A stretch of DNA of 64,000 nt from CAVTGO01 sp963734275 (GTDB lineage Bacteria > Actinomycetota > UBA4738 > HRBIN12), in contig CAVTGO010000018.1 in NCBI GenBank assembly GCA_963734275.1, positions 62,001 to 126,000 of the forward strand. The letters run 5' to 3'. The notes beneath the pieces are model-generated. The model was not told where the DNA came from and searched no databases. It saw only the letters and a list, made by a program, of their open reading frames with translations. Position 1 is the stretch's first letter, and the number at the start of each line of letters is the position of its first letter. The translations under genes and the position numbers were made by a program. This document shows positions 44,110 to 52,098 of the stretch, piece after piece.

Positions 44110-44502
44110 ATGTCGATAGACGAAACCACCACCGAACAGGCCCTCGCGGAGCCCATCGAGGCTCCCGATGACCATACCCCCGCCCCGGGCGCCGATGCTC
44201 CGCCCAGCGAGGAGCGCGTGCGCGAGGCGTTGAAGCAGGTCATCGACCCGGAGCTCGGCATCAACGTTGTTGATCTCGGCCTCGTCTACGACGTCGAGGT
44301 CAGCGACCAGGGCGACGTTCGCATCGAGTACACGCTCACCACCATGGGGTGCCCGATCGGGCCGCTGATCGAGCATCAGATGCAGTCGTTCCTCGCGCCC
44401 GTCCCCGGAGTCCGCGAGGTCGAGGCCGAGATGGTCCTCCGGCCGCCGTGGAGCCCGGAGATGATGTCCGAGGAAGCCAAGGCGGCCCTCGGCTACTTCT
44501 AG
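44110..44502 (+). CDS. sufT: SufT-like MIP18-family Fe-S assembly factor
   Basis: 130 residues, ATG with GGAG ten bases upstream. An acidic, Pro-rich N-terminal tail (1-35) precedes the MIP18/PaaD-like domain: VREALKQVIDPELGINVVDL, LVYDVEVSDQGDVRIEYTLT, and TTMGCPIGPLIEHQM with the conserved Cys. This family assists Fe-S cluster insertion. First gene of the SUF cluster; the 119 bases to the next gene hold TTGACA at 44532 but no clear -10. Confidence 0.88.
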   Translation: MSIDETTTEQALAEPIEAPDDHTPAPGADAPPSEERVREALKQVIDPELGINVVDLGLVYDVEVSDQGDVRIEYTLTTMGCPIGPLIEHQMQSFLAPVPGVREVEAEMVLRPPWSPEMMSEEAKAALGYF

Positions 44503-44621
44503 CGCGGAGCTCGCCCCCGCGCCGCCGAACGTTGACAGCTCGACGGACCCGATGCTTGACTCGCACCTGCAATTCCGAGCCGTTAGGTAGGAAATCGGCT
44601 CGCGAGGGGAAGGAGGAGGGG

Positions 44622-45464
44622 ATGACGGACTACGCGAACGGTGATGCGCTCGTCGAGACCGACTGGCTCGAGGAACACCTGGGCGACGAGGGCATCCGGG
44701 TGATCGAAGTAGACGAGGACACCCAGGCCTACGAGAAGGGCCACATCGAAGGAGCCGTCGGCTGGAACTGGAGCACCGATCTCCACACGAAGGTGGGTCG
44801 CGACTACGTGAGCCAGTCCGAGCTCTCGGACCTCCTCTCCCGAGCGGGTGTCGGGGACGCCACGATCGTGGTGCTGTACGGCGGGAACAACAACTGGTTC
44901 GCCGCGTACGCCTATTGGATCCTCAAGCTCCGCGGCTTCGAGAACGTCAAGCTCCTGAACGGTGGCCGGAAGAAGTGGGAGCTGGAGAGTCGAGCCCTCA
45001 CCCACGACGTCCCGTCCCCCACGGCAACGGGGATCTCGATCTCCGGCGCCGAGCGGCCCGAGATCCGTGCACTGCGGGACGAGGTCCTCGTGAAGGTCGG
45101 CTCCTCGACGTTCGTGGACGTGCGTTCACCCGAGGAGTACCGAGGCGAGAAGCTCGCGCCCGACCACCTGCCGCAGGAGCAGGCGCAGGTGCCCGGGCAT
45201 ATCCCGGGCGCGGCGAACATCCCGTGGGTGAAGGCGGCCAACGACGACGGCACGTTCAAGAGCGCGGACGAGCTGAAGGCGTTGTACGCCGAGGAGGGCG
45301 TCACGGGCCAGAGCGAGGTCATCGCCTACTGTCGGATCGGCGAGCGGTCGAGCCACACGTGGTTCGCGCTCGTCGAACTGCTCGGCTTCGGGGAGGTCAA
45401 GAACTACGACGGCTCCTGGACCGAGTACGGCTCACTCGTAGGGGCGCCCGTCGAGAAGGGCTAG
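44622..45464 (+). CDS. Two-domain rhodanese sulfurtransferase
   Basis: 280 residues, ATG after AGGAGGAGGGG. The N-terminal rhodanese domain (15-130: RVIEVDEDTQAYEKGHIEGA, VVLYGGNNNWFAAYAY) lacks the active Cys. The C-terminal domain (165-280) has FVDVRSPEEYRG, GHIPGAANIPW and the catalytic loop AYCRIGERSSHTW with CR-x-G-x-R, typical of thiosulfate sulfurtransferases. It moves sulfane sulfur from thiosulfate to cyanide or thiols. Position in the SUF cluster suggests a sulfur-donor role alongside SufS (inference). Confidence 0.92.
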   Translation: MTDYANGDALVETDWLEEHLGDEGIRVIEVDEDTQAYEKGHIEGAVGWNWSTDLHTKVGRDYVSQSELSDLLSRAGVGDATIVVLYGGNNNWFAAYAYWILKLRGFENVKLLNGGRKKWELESRALTHDVPSPTATGISISGAERPEIRALRDEVLVKVGSSTFVDVRSPEEYRGEKLAPDHLPQEQAQVPGHIPGAANIPWVKAANDDGTFKSADELKALYAEEGVTGQSEVIAYCRIGERSSHTWFALVELLGFGEVKNYDGSWTEYGSLVGAPVEKG

Positions 45465-45561
45465 GCCGGCCACGATCTTCGTGCTCGCCCACACCTAGCC
45501 CCGCGGCTGCCTTTCTCTGGAACAGGCGCCGACGAGCAGGTGTTATTCCTATCGCCCAGGT

Positions 45562-45590
45562 GGACTTCAGGCTCCACGCGCGCGTATCCT
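45562..45590 (+). promoter_or_regulatory. Possible internal promoter before sufB
   Basis: TATCCT at 45585-45590 is a fair -10 box. TGGACT about 18 bases upstream matches four of six -35 positions. It lies in the 171-base gap between the sulfurtransferase and sufB, 46 bases before the sufB ATG. Weak evidence; no SufR or IscR operator is recognised. Confidence 0.3.
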
Positions 45591-45635
45591 GGATGGGCAG
45601 CCCGATCGGGCGCCGCAGCCGTCGAAAGGACCATC

Positions 45636-47048
45636 ATGGCCGTCAGCCAGCAGGAACACCTCGAGGAGCTCGACAAGGGCTACCGCTTCGGTTGGAGCGA
45701 TCCCTCCCACTCGGTGTTCGAGCCCAAGAAGGGGCTGAACGCCGCGGTGGTCGAGGAGATCTCGGCCCGCAAGGGCGAGCCCGAGTGGATGCGCAAGTTC
45801 CGTCTGAAGGCGCTCAAGCACTTCGAGCAGCGACCCATGCCGTGGTGGGGCGCCGACCTGTCGGGCATCCACTTCGACGACATCTACTACTTCATCCGCT
45901 CCACGGAGCAGCAGGCCCAGAACTGGGAGGACCTGCCCGATGACATCAAGGGGACCTGGGACAAGCTCGGGATCCCCGAGGCGGAGAAGAAGTTCCTCGG
46001 AGGCGTCTCGGCGCAGTACGAGTCCGAGGTCGTGTACCACAAGATCAAGAAGGAGCTCGATGACATCGGCGTCCTGTTCACCGATATGGACTCCGCGCTG
46101 CGCGATCACCCGGATCTGGTGAAGGAGTACTTCGGGACGATCATCCCGCCCAACGACAACAAGTTCGCCGCGCTGAACTCGGCCGTGTGGTCGGGTGGCT
46201 CGTTCATCTACGTGCCCCCGGGCGTGAACGTGGACATCCCCCTCCAGGCGTACTTCCGGATCAACGCGGAGGCCATGGGGCAGTTCGAGCGCACCCTGAT
46301 CATCGCGGACGAGGGCAGCTACGTGCACTACGTCGAGGGTTGCTCGGCGCCCATCTACACCAGCGACTCGCTGCACTCGGCGGTGGTGGAGATCGTCGTC
46401 AAGAAGGGCGCGCGCGTCCGCTACACGACGATCCAGAACTGGTCCACCAACGTCTACAACCTCGTGACCAAGCGGGCGGCGGCCTACGAGGACGCCGTGA
46501 TGGAGTGGATCGACGGCAACATCGGCTCGAAGGTCACGATGAAGTACCCCTCGATCTACCTGCTGGGTAAGGGCGCGCGCGGCGAGGTGCTGAGCGTGGC
46601 GTACGCCGGCAAGGGCATGCACACGGATGCAGGCGGCAAGGCGATCCACTCGGCGCCGCACACGACCAGCGTGATCACCAGCAAGTCGGTCAGCAAGGAC
46701 GGCGGCCGCACCGGCTACCGGGGCCTGGTCCGGGTCGAGCCCGGTGCCCACCACGCGAAGTCGATCGTGCGCTGCGACGCGCTGATCCTGGACGAGATCA
46801 GCCGCTCGGACACGTACCCGTACGTCGAGGTCGAGGAGCAGACGGCTCAGCTCGGCCATGAGGCCAGCGTCGCCCGCATCGGCGAGGACCAGCTCTTCTA
46901 CCTGATGAGCCGAGGTCTCTCCGAGGCCGAGGCGAGCGCCATGATCGTGAACGGCTTCATCGAGCCCATCACCCGCGAGCTCCCGATGGAATATGCGGTC
47001 GAGCTCAACCGGCTGATCGAGCTGCAGATGGAGGGCGCGATCGGCTGA
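45636..47048 (+). CDS. sufB: Fe-S cluster scaffold subunit SufB
   Basis: 470 residues, ATG after AAAGGA. Family stretches: GLNAAVVEEISARKGEPEW, PMPWWGADLSGI, AALNSAVWSGGSFIYVPPGV, EGCSAPIYTSDSLHSAVVEI, NWSTNVYNLVTKRA, HTDAGGKAIHSAPHTTS and RCDALILDEISRSDTYP with the conserved Cys. SufB, SufC and SufD form the complex on which clusters are built. Full length and intact. Followed by sufD after 72 bases. Confidence 0.97.
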   Translation: MAVSQQEHLEELDKGYRFGWSDPSHSVFEPKKGLNAAVVEEISARKGEPEWMRKFRLKALKHFEQRPMPWWGADLSGIHFDDIYYFIRSTEQQAQNWEDLPDDIKGTWDKLGIPEAEKKFLGGVSAQYESEVVYHKIKKELDDIGVLFTDMDSALRDHPDLVKEYFGTIIPPNDNKFAALNSAVWSGGSFIYVPPGVNVDIPLQAYFRINAEAMGQFERTLIIADEGSYVHYVEGCSAPIYTSDSLHSAVVEIVVKKGARVRYTTIQNWSTNVYNLVTKRAAAYEDAVMEWIDGNIGSKVTMKYPSIYLLGKGARGEVLSVAYAGKGMHTDAGGKAIHSAPHTTSVITSKSVSKDGGRTGYRGLVRVEPGAHHAKSIVRCDALILDEISRSDTYPYVEVEEQTAQLGHEASVARIGEDQLFYLMSRGLSEAEASAMIVNGFIEPITRELPMEYAVELNRLIELQMEGAIG

Positions 47049-47120
47049 GGCTCGACGGAAGGCCGAGCGATGCCGAGGGCAGGCCGAGGGTCTGCCCTCT
47101 CGCACGAAGGGTGAAGACGG

Positions 47121-48443
47121 ATGGCGGAAACGACGGTGAAGACGGGGTTCGACGAGGAGGCGCTCTCGGCGCTTTCCTCGTCGAACGCGCCCTTCGTCGA
47201 GTCGATCCGCAAGCAGGCGTTCCAGGAGTTCCTCGCGCTCCCAGGTCCCTCCGCCGAGACCGAGGAGTGGCGGTACACGGATGTCTCGGACCTCTCGCTG
47301 GACCTGCGTCCGTTCACCGACGGCGGACACGCCGACAACCTGGACGCGGTGCCGGAGGAGATCCTGGCCGCGGCGGGCGATGTCGGCGAGCGGGCCGGCC
47401 TGCAGATCCAGCGCAACTCGGAGGTCATGGTCACCCACATCGACCCCGCACTGCGGGAGCGCGGTGTCTGGTTCGGCGACCTGGACCACGCGATCGAGGA
47501 GCGCCCCGACCTGGTCGAGCCCTACCTGCACACGCTGGTGGCGACCGACCGGTCCAGGTTCACTGCGCTGCACGCGGCCTTCCGAGCCGGCGGGACCTTC
47601 CTGTACGTGCCGAAGGACGTGCAGGTCGAGCTTCCGCTCCAGACGCTCACGTGGATCGACACCGAGGACGCGTCGGTGTTCCCCCGGACACTGCTGGTGA
47701 CGGAGGAGGGCGCCGAGGTGACGCTCATCGATCGCTACGTGAGCCCGGACCTCGGCAACGCACTGTCGGACGCCGTGGTGGAGATCCACGCCGGGCCGAA
47801 CAGCCGGGTCCGCTACGTCGCGCTGCAGGAGTACGGCACCGGTGTCACGCATCTGTCGGTGCAACGCGCGCGCGTCGGGCGTGACGCCCAGCTCCGCACG
47901 CTCGGCGTGGCGTTCGGCGCGAGCCTCGCCCGCGCCGAGGTGGAGACGATCTTGGCCGGAGACGGCGCCACCAGCGAGATGCTCGGCGTGTACTTCGGCG
48001 ACGGCGAGCAGCACATCGATCACCGCTCCATCCAGGACCACGTGGGCTCGCGGAGCTCGAGCGACCTGCTCTACAAGGGTGCCATGCGCGACTCGTCCAA
48101 CGCGATCTACACGGGCACGGTCGTGATCGAAGCAGGTGCGCATCTCTGCGACGCCTACCAGACCAACCGCAACATCCTGCTGTCCGAGCACGCCAGGGCG
48201 CAATCGGTCCCGAACCTGGAGATCCTCACGAACGACCCCACGAAGTGTGGACACGCCGCGAGCGTGGGGCCGGTCAGCGACGACGAGCTGTTTTACCTCA
48301 TGAGCCGGGGGATCCCCCGGCAGGATGCGGAGCGGCTGATCGTGGTGGGGTTCTTCCAAGAGGTCCTGGACCGCGTGGATCTCGTCGAGGTCCGCGAGGG
48401 CCTCGAGCGGGCCATCGTGGCCGAGCTGGACCGGGGGATCTGA
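47121..48443 (+). CDS. sufD: Fe-S cluster assembly protein SufD
   Basis: 440 residues. FVESIRKQAFQEFLALPGPS, EEWRYTDVSDLSLDLRPF, LHAAFRAGGTFLYVPKDVQV, SEMLGVYFGDGEQHIDHRSI, SRSSSDLLYKGAMRDSSNAI, and the C-terminal PTKCGHAASVGPVSDDELFY characterise SufD. It partners SufB in the SufBC2D complex. The stop overlaps the start of the Rieske protein gene in TGATG. Confidence 0.95.
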   Translation: MAETTVKTGFDEEALSALSSSNAPFVESIRKQAFQEFLALPGPSAETEEWRYTDVSDLSLDLRPFTDGGHADNLDAVPEEILAAAGDVGERAGLQIQRNSEVMVTHIDPALRERGVWFGDLDHAIEERPDLVEPYLHTLVATDRSRFTALHAAFRAGGTFLYVPKDVQVELPLQTLTWIDTEDASVFPRTLLVTEEGAEVTLIDRYVSPDLGNALSDAVVEIHAGPNSRVRYVALQEYGTGVTHLSVQRARVGRDAQLRTLGVAFGASLARAEVETILAGDGATSEMLGVYFGDGEQHIDHRSIQDHVGSRSSSDLLYKGAMRDSSNAIYTGTVVIEAGAHLCDAYQTNRNILLSEHARAQSVPNLEILTNDPTKCGHAASVGPVSDDELFYLMSRGIPRQDAERLIVVGFFQEVLDRVDLVEVREGLERAIVAELDRGI

Positions 48444-48757
48444 TGGGCCTCGTGCGCGTGTGCGGGGTGGAAGACGTGCCGGCCGGCGAGGTCCGGCGGT
48501 TCGAGCACGATGCGCGGCCCTACGCGGTGGTGAACCTCGGCGACGAGGGCTTCCGCGTGGTGGACGCGATCTGTTCGCACGCACACTACTTCCTGGACGA
48601 GGGTGAGGTGGATCCGGATCTGGAGACGATCGAGTGCCCAAAGCACGGCTCCACGTTCGACCTCAACACGGGGAAGCCGCGTTCGCTGCCGGCCACGCAG
48701 CCGGTGGACGTGTTCGCGGTGACGGTGGAGAACGACGACGTCCTGATCGAGGTGTGA
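48443..48757 (+). CDS. Rieske-type [2Fe-2S] ferredoxin in the SUF operon
   Basis: 104 residues, ATG overlapping the sufD stop. The cluster ligands are Cys-x-His in AICSHAHYFL and Cys-x-x-His in IECPKHGSTFDLNTGKP, with about 19 residues between the pairs. This resembles the ferredoxin component of aromatic-ring dioxygenases (NirD/HcaC type). In actinobacterial SUF operons such a gene commonly sits between sufD and sufC. It is thought to supply electrons for cluster assembly, but this is not established. Confidence 0.9.
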   Translation: MGLVRVCGVEDVPAGEVRRFEHDARPYAVVNLGDEGFRVVDAICSHAHYFLDEGEVDPDLETIECPKHGSTFDLNTGKPRSLPATQPVDVFAVTVENDDVLIEV

Positions 48758-48761
48758 GGAC

Positions 48762-49538
48762 ATGACCGAACCGGTGACACTGGAGATCCGGGGGCTCGAG
48801 GCCTCCGTGGAGAACAAGCCGATCCTGAAGGGGATCGACCTGGTGGTGAAGCAAGGTGAGACGCATGCTCTGATGGGTCCGAACGGCTCGGGAAAGTCCA
48901 CGCTCGCGAACGTCCTCATGGGCCGTCCGGGCTACATGCTCACGAACGGGCAGGTGCTGTTCAAGGGCGAGGACATCACGAAGCTCACGGCGGACCAGCG
49001 AGCGCAGCGCGGCCTGTTCCTGGCGATGCAGTATCCGGTCGAGATCCCCGGGGTCTCGGTCGTGAACTTCCTGCGGACCGCGTACAAGAACGTGAAGGGC
49101 GAGGAGATCAACGCGCTCGCGTTCCGCAAGCACATGAAGGAGAAGATGGACCTCCTGGGCGTCGAGGACGCCATGGTCCAGCGTTACGTGAACCAGGGGT
49201 TCTCCGGAGGCGAGAAGAAGAAGAACGAGGTGCTGCAGCTCGCGGTCCTCGAGCCTCAGATCGCGGTCCTGGACGAGACCGATTCCGGGTTGGACATCGA
49301 CTCCCTGAAGGCCGTGGCCACCGGTGTGGCCCAGCTGATCGGGCCCGATCTCGGCGTCCTGCTCATCACCCACTACCAGCGGATCCTCAACTACATCACG
49401 CCGGACTTCGTTCACGTGATGATCGGCGGGCGTATCGTGAAGTCCGGCGGGAAAGAGCTCGCTCACGAGCTCGAGGCCAAGGGGTACGAGGGCATCCGGG
49501 ACGAGCTGGGGCTCGAGGAACCGGCCGCCGCCAGGTGA
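48762..49538 (+). CDS. sufC: SUF complex ATPase SufC
   Basis: 258 residues. Walker A GPNGSGKSTLANVLMG, Q-loop LAMQYPVEIPGVSVVNF, signature FSGGEKKKNEVLQLAVLEP, Walker B AVLDETDSGLDIDSL and switch His LLITHYQRILNYI are intact. SufC hydrolyses ATP to drive conformational change in SufBC2D. Four-base gap from the Rieske gene, 19 bases before sufS. Confidence 0.97.
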   Translation: MTEPVTLEIRGLEASVENKPILKGIDLVVKQGETHALMGPNGSGKSTLANVLMGRPGYMLTNGQVLFKGEDITKLTADQRAQRGLFLAMQYPVEIPGVSVVNFLRTAYKNVKGEEINALAFRKHMKEKMDLLGVEDAMVQRYVNQGFSGGEKKKNEVLQLAVLEPQIAVLDETDSGLDIDSLKAVATGVAQLIGPDLGVLLITHYQRILNYITPDFVHVMIGGRIVKSGGKELAHELEAKGYEGIRDELGLEEPAAAR

Positions 49539-49557
49539 CGAGAGGAGGCACGGCCCG

Positions 49558-50808
49558 ATGTCCATGACGCAGGAGCGCTCGGCGGGGCTCGATGTCGCCC
49601 GGGTTCGGGCGGACTTCCCCATCCTGTCGCGCACGGTGGGGGACAAGCCCCTCGTGTACCTGGACAGCACCGCCACGTCGCAGAAGCCCCAGGCCGTGAT
49701 CGACGCGGAGAGCGCGTTCTACGAGCGGCACAACGCCAACGTCCACCGCGGCATCTACATGCTCTCGGAGGAGGCCACCGACCTGTACGAGGGCGCCCGG
49801 GCGAAGCTCGCGAGCTTCGTCGGATCGCCCGACCCCGCAACGATCGTGTTCAACCGAGGGACCACGGAGTCGGTCAACGCGGTGGCGCACGGCTGGGGCC
49901 GGAAGGTCCTTCGCGAGGGCGACGAGATCCTGCTGACCGACATGGAACACCACTCGAACATCGTGCCGTGGCAGTTCGCGGTCCGGGACACGGGCGCGAC
50001 GCTCCGCTACATCCCGCTCACCGACGATGGTCTGCTGGACCTCTCGGAGCTCGGGTCGCTGCTCACGGAGCGGACGAAGATCCTCGGCGTGACCGGGATG
50101 TCCAACTCGCTCGGCACATTGCCGCCGGTGAAGCAGCTCGTCGAGGCGGCCCACGCGGTCGGTGCCGTGGTCCTGGTCGACGGCGCGCAGCTGGTGCCGC
50201 ACGTCCCCGTCGACGTGGTCGACCTCGACGTCGACTTCCTCACCATCAGCGGCCACAAGATGCTCGGGCCCACGGCGTCGGGGGGCTTCTACGCGAAGCG
50301 AGAGCACCTCGAGGCGATGGATCCGTTCATGGGCGGCGGACACATGATCAACGAGGTCTTCCACGACCGATCCACGTGGAACGACGTGCCGTGGAAGTTC
50401 GAGGCCGGCACGATGAACATCGCCCAGGAGGTCGGGCTGGCCGCCGCGGTCGACTACCTGCAGGACCTCGGCATGGACGCGGTCCGCGCGCACGAGGAGG
50501 AGCTCACCGCTTACGCGATCGAGCGCCTGAGCGAGGCCGGGTCCACGATCTACGGGCCGAGGGATACGACGATCCGCGGCGGGGCCGTGTCGTTCTGGCA
50601 CAAGGACGTCCATCCGCACGACCTGGCGACGATCCTGAACGAAGAGGGCATCGCGATCCGCGCGGGCCACCACTGCAACCAGCTGGTGATGCGGCGCTAC
50701 GGCGTCGCCGCCACGGCGCGGGCCAGCTTCTACGTCTACAACACCAGGGACGAGGTCGACGCGCTGGTCGCGGCGCTCGCCAAGGCCGAGGCCGTCTTCG
50801 AGCTGTAG
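49558..50808 (+). CDS. sufS: Cysteine desulfurase SufS
   Basis: 416 residues. DFPILSRTVGDKPLVYLDST, NANVHRGIYMLSEEATDLYE, TDMEHHSNIVPWQ, the PLP Lys in ISGHKMLGPTASGGFYAK, and the catalytic Cys in IRAGHHCNQLVMRR. The usual GPTGIGVLYG after the Lys is here GPTASGGFYA, a mild variant. SufS removes sulfur from cysteine and passes it, via SufU, to SufB. In the SUF operon and full length. Confidence 0.95.
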   Translation: MSMTQERSAGLDVARVRADFPILSRTVGDKPLVYLDSTATSQKPQAVIDAESAFYERHNANVHRGIYMLSEEATDLYEGARAKLASFVGSPDPATIVFNRGTTESVNAVAHGWGRKVLREGDEILLTDMEHHSNIVPWQFAVRDTGATLRYIPLTDDGLLDLSELGSLLTERTKILGVTGMSNSLGTLPPVKQLVEAAHAVGAVVLVDGAQLVPHVPVDVVDLDVDFLTISGHKMLGPTASGGFYAKREHLEAMDPFMGGGHMINEVFHDRSTWNDVPWKFEAGTMNIAQEVGLAAAVDYLQDLGMDAVRAHEEELTAYAIERLSEAGSTIYGPRDTTIRGGAVSFWHKDVHPHDLATILNEEGIAIRAGHHCNQLVMRRYGVAATARASFYVYNTRDEVDALVAALAKAEAVFEL

Positions 50809-50816
50809 GGGGAGCC

Positions 50817-51266
50817 GTGGCGCTCGACGAGATCTATAAGGAAGTCATCCTCGATCACTACAAGAATCCCCGGAACAAGCGCGAGCTGCCGGGGGCCGAG
50901 CTCACCTGCTCGAAGAACAATCCGCTTTGCGGCGACGAGATCACCGTGTTCGCGCACGCCGAGGACGGCAAGGTCCTCGAGGTCGCGTTCGTCGGGCAGG
51001 GCTGTTCGATCAGCCAGAGCTCCGCCTCGATGATGACCGAGGCGGTCGCCGGCAAGACCCGGGAGCAAGTGGACGAGCTGATCGGCCGGTTCCGCGGCAT
51101 GATGGCCGGCGAGGTCGATCCCGACGAGGACGAGTTCGGCGAGCTCGTGGCGCTCAAGGGCGTCGTGAAGTACCCGATCCGCGTGAAGTGCGCCGTCCTG
51201 TCCTGGGACGTCCTGCAGGAGGCGCTCGCCGGCGAGGGCGAGGCCGGCGGCACCGCCGCGCACTAG
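50817..51266 (+). CDS. sufU: SufU zinc-dependent sulfurtransferase
   Basis: 149 residues from GTG 50817 after GGGGGAGCC, eight bases behind sufS. YKEVILDHYKNPRNKREL, NPLCGDEITVFAH, VGQGCSISQSSASMMTE and the third Cys in RVKCAVLSWDVLQEAL. The insert FRGMMAGEVDPDEDEFGELV between the second and third Cys is typical of SufU rather than IscU. SufU accepts persulfide sulfur from SufS. It ends the SUF operon; its stop overlaps by four bases the stop of the converging methyltransferase gene. Confidence 0.95.
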   Translation: MALDEIYKEVILDHYKNPRNKRELPGAELTCSKNNPLCGDEITVFAHAEDGKVLEVAFVGQGCSISQSSASMMTEAVAGKTREQVDELIGRFRGMMAGEVDPDEDEFGELVALKGVVKYPIRVKCAVLSWDVLQEALAGEGEAGGTAAH

Positions 51267-52009
51267 ACGTCGGGCCGCACTCCCACGAACCCCTCGGCGC
51301 CCACCGGGCGCTCGTCGTGGGTGAGGGGGACCGCGCGCGCCTCGAACCCCGCCCGCTCCAAGCCGGCGAGCCAGGTCGCGCGCGGGAACAGGCCGCAGAC
51401 GTGGATGTCGTGCTCGGCGTAGGCAGATCCGTCAGGTTCGTGGAACACGTAGGTCAGATCCATCCGGATCGTCGTGTCGTCGGGATCGGGGTCCCACGTC
51501 CACTCCAGGTACCGCAGGGCCCGATCGGGGCCGTCGTGGCCACCCCAGTCGGTGGCCGGTTCGAAGGTCTCGCGGACGGCATCGGGGACGACCAGCGCCA
51601 CGCCGCCCGGGCGGGTGTGCTCGAACGCGGTCGCGAACGCCGCGTGCAGGTCGTTCTCGGTCGTCAGGTAGGCGATCGCGTCGTGGACGAAGACCGCGTC
51701 GAAGATCCGGTCCAGCCGGACCGTGCGCATGTCGCCCTCCACGTGCTCACACTCGGGATTGAGCCGCCGGCTGACCTCCAGCATGTCGGGCGAGCGGTCC
51801 ACGAGCGTCATCGAGAAGTGCCGCTTCAGGTGGGACGCGTTGTTCCCGCCGCCCGAGCCGAGCTCGAGCACCTCGCGGAGGTCGCCCCGTACGGCGCCGG
51901 CCAGCACGGAGCGGTAGTCCGCGGCCTCCTCCGCGTAGTCCTCGGGAGCCGAGAGCAGCGGCCACCAGGACGCGAGGTCGCGGTACAGGCGCGGGACATC
52001 CTCGTTCAC
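51263..52009 (-). CDS. Class I SAM-dependent methyltransferase
   Basis: 248 residues. LYRDLASWWPLLSAPEDYAE, SAM motif I VLELGSGGGNNASHL, TLVDRSPDMLEVSRRLNPEC, EGDMRTVRLDRIFDAVFVHD and FEHTRPGGVALVVPD. The C-terminal half (MDLTYVFHEPDGSAYAEHD, CGLFPRATW) resembles trans-aconitate or glycine-type methyltransferases, but the substrate is unknown. Converges on sufU. Confidence 0.85.
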   Translation of the reverse strand: MNEDVPRLYRDLASWWPLLSAPEDYAEEAADYRSVLAGAVRGDLREVLELGSGGGNNASHLKRHFSMTLVDRSPDMLEVSRRLNPECEHVEGDMRTVRLDRIFDAVFVHDAIAYLTTENDLHAAFATAFEHTRPGGVALVVPDAVRETFEPATDWGGHDGPDRALRYLEWTWDPDPDDTTIRMDLTYVFHEPDGSAYAEHDIHVCGLFPRATWLAGLERAGFEARAVPLTHDERPVGAEGFVGVRPDV

Positions 52010-52098
52010 GCCGGAAGGATAGCCACGGCTCCGCGCTGGCAGCTCCGGTGGCTCTAGGCTTCGACGGTGCCCAAGCTCCCGCTCTTCGTGGAGGCGTT

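Noticed and set aside
45567..48641. A 1024-codon open frame on the minus strand
   Set aside because: Antisense shadow of sufB and sufD; Arg/His/Leu-rich without recognisable motifs.
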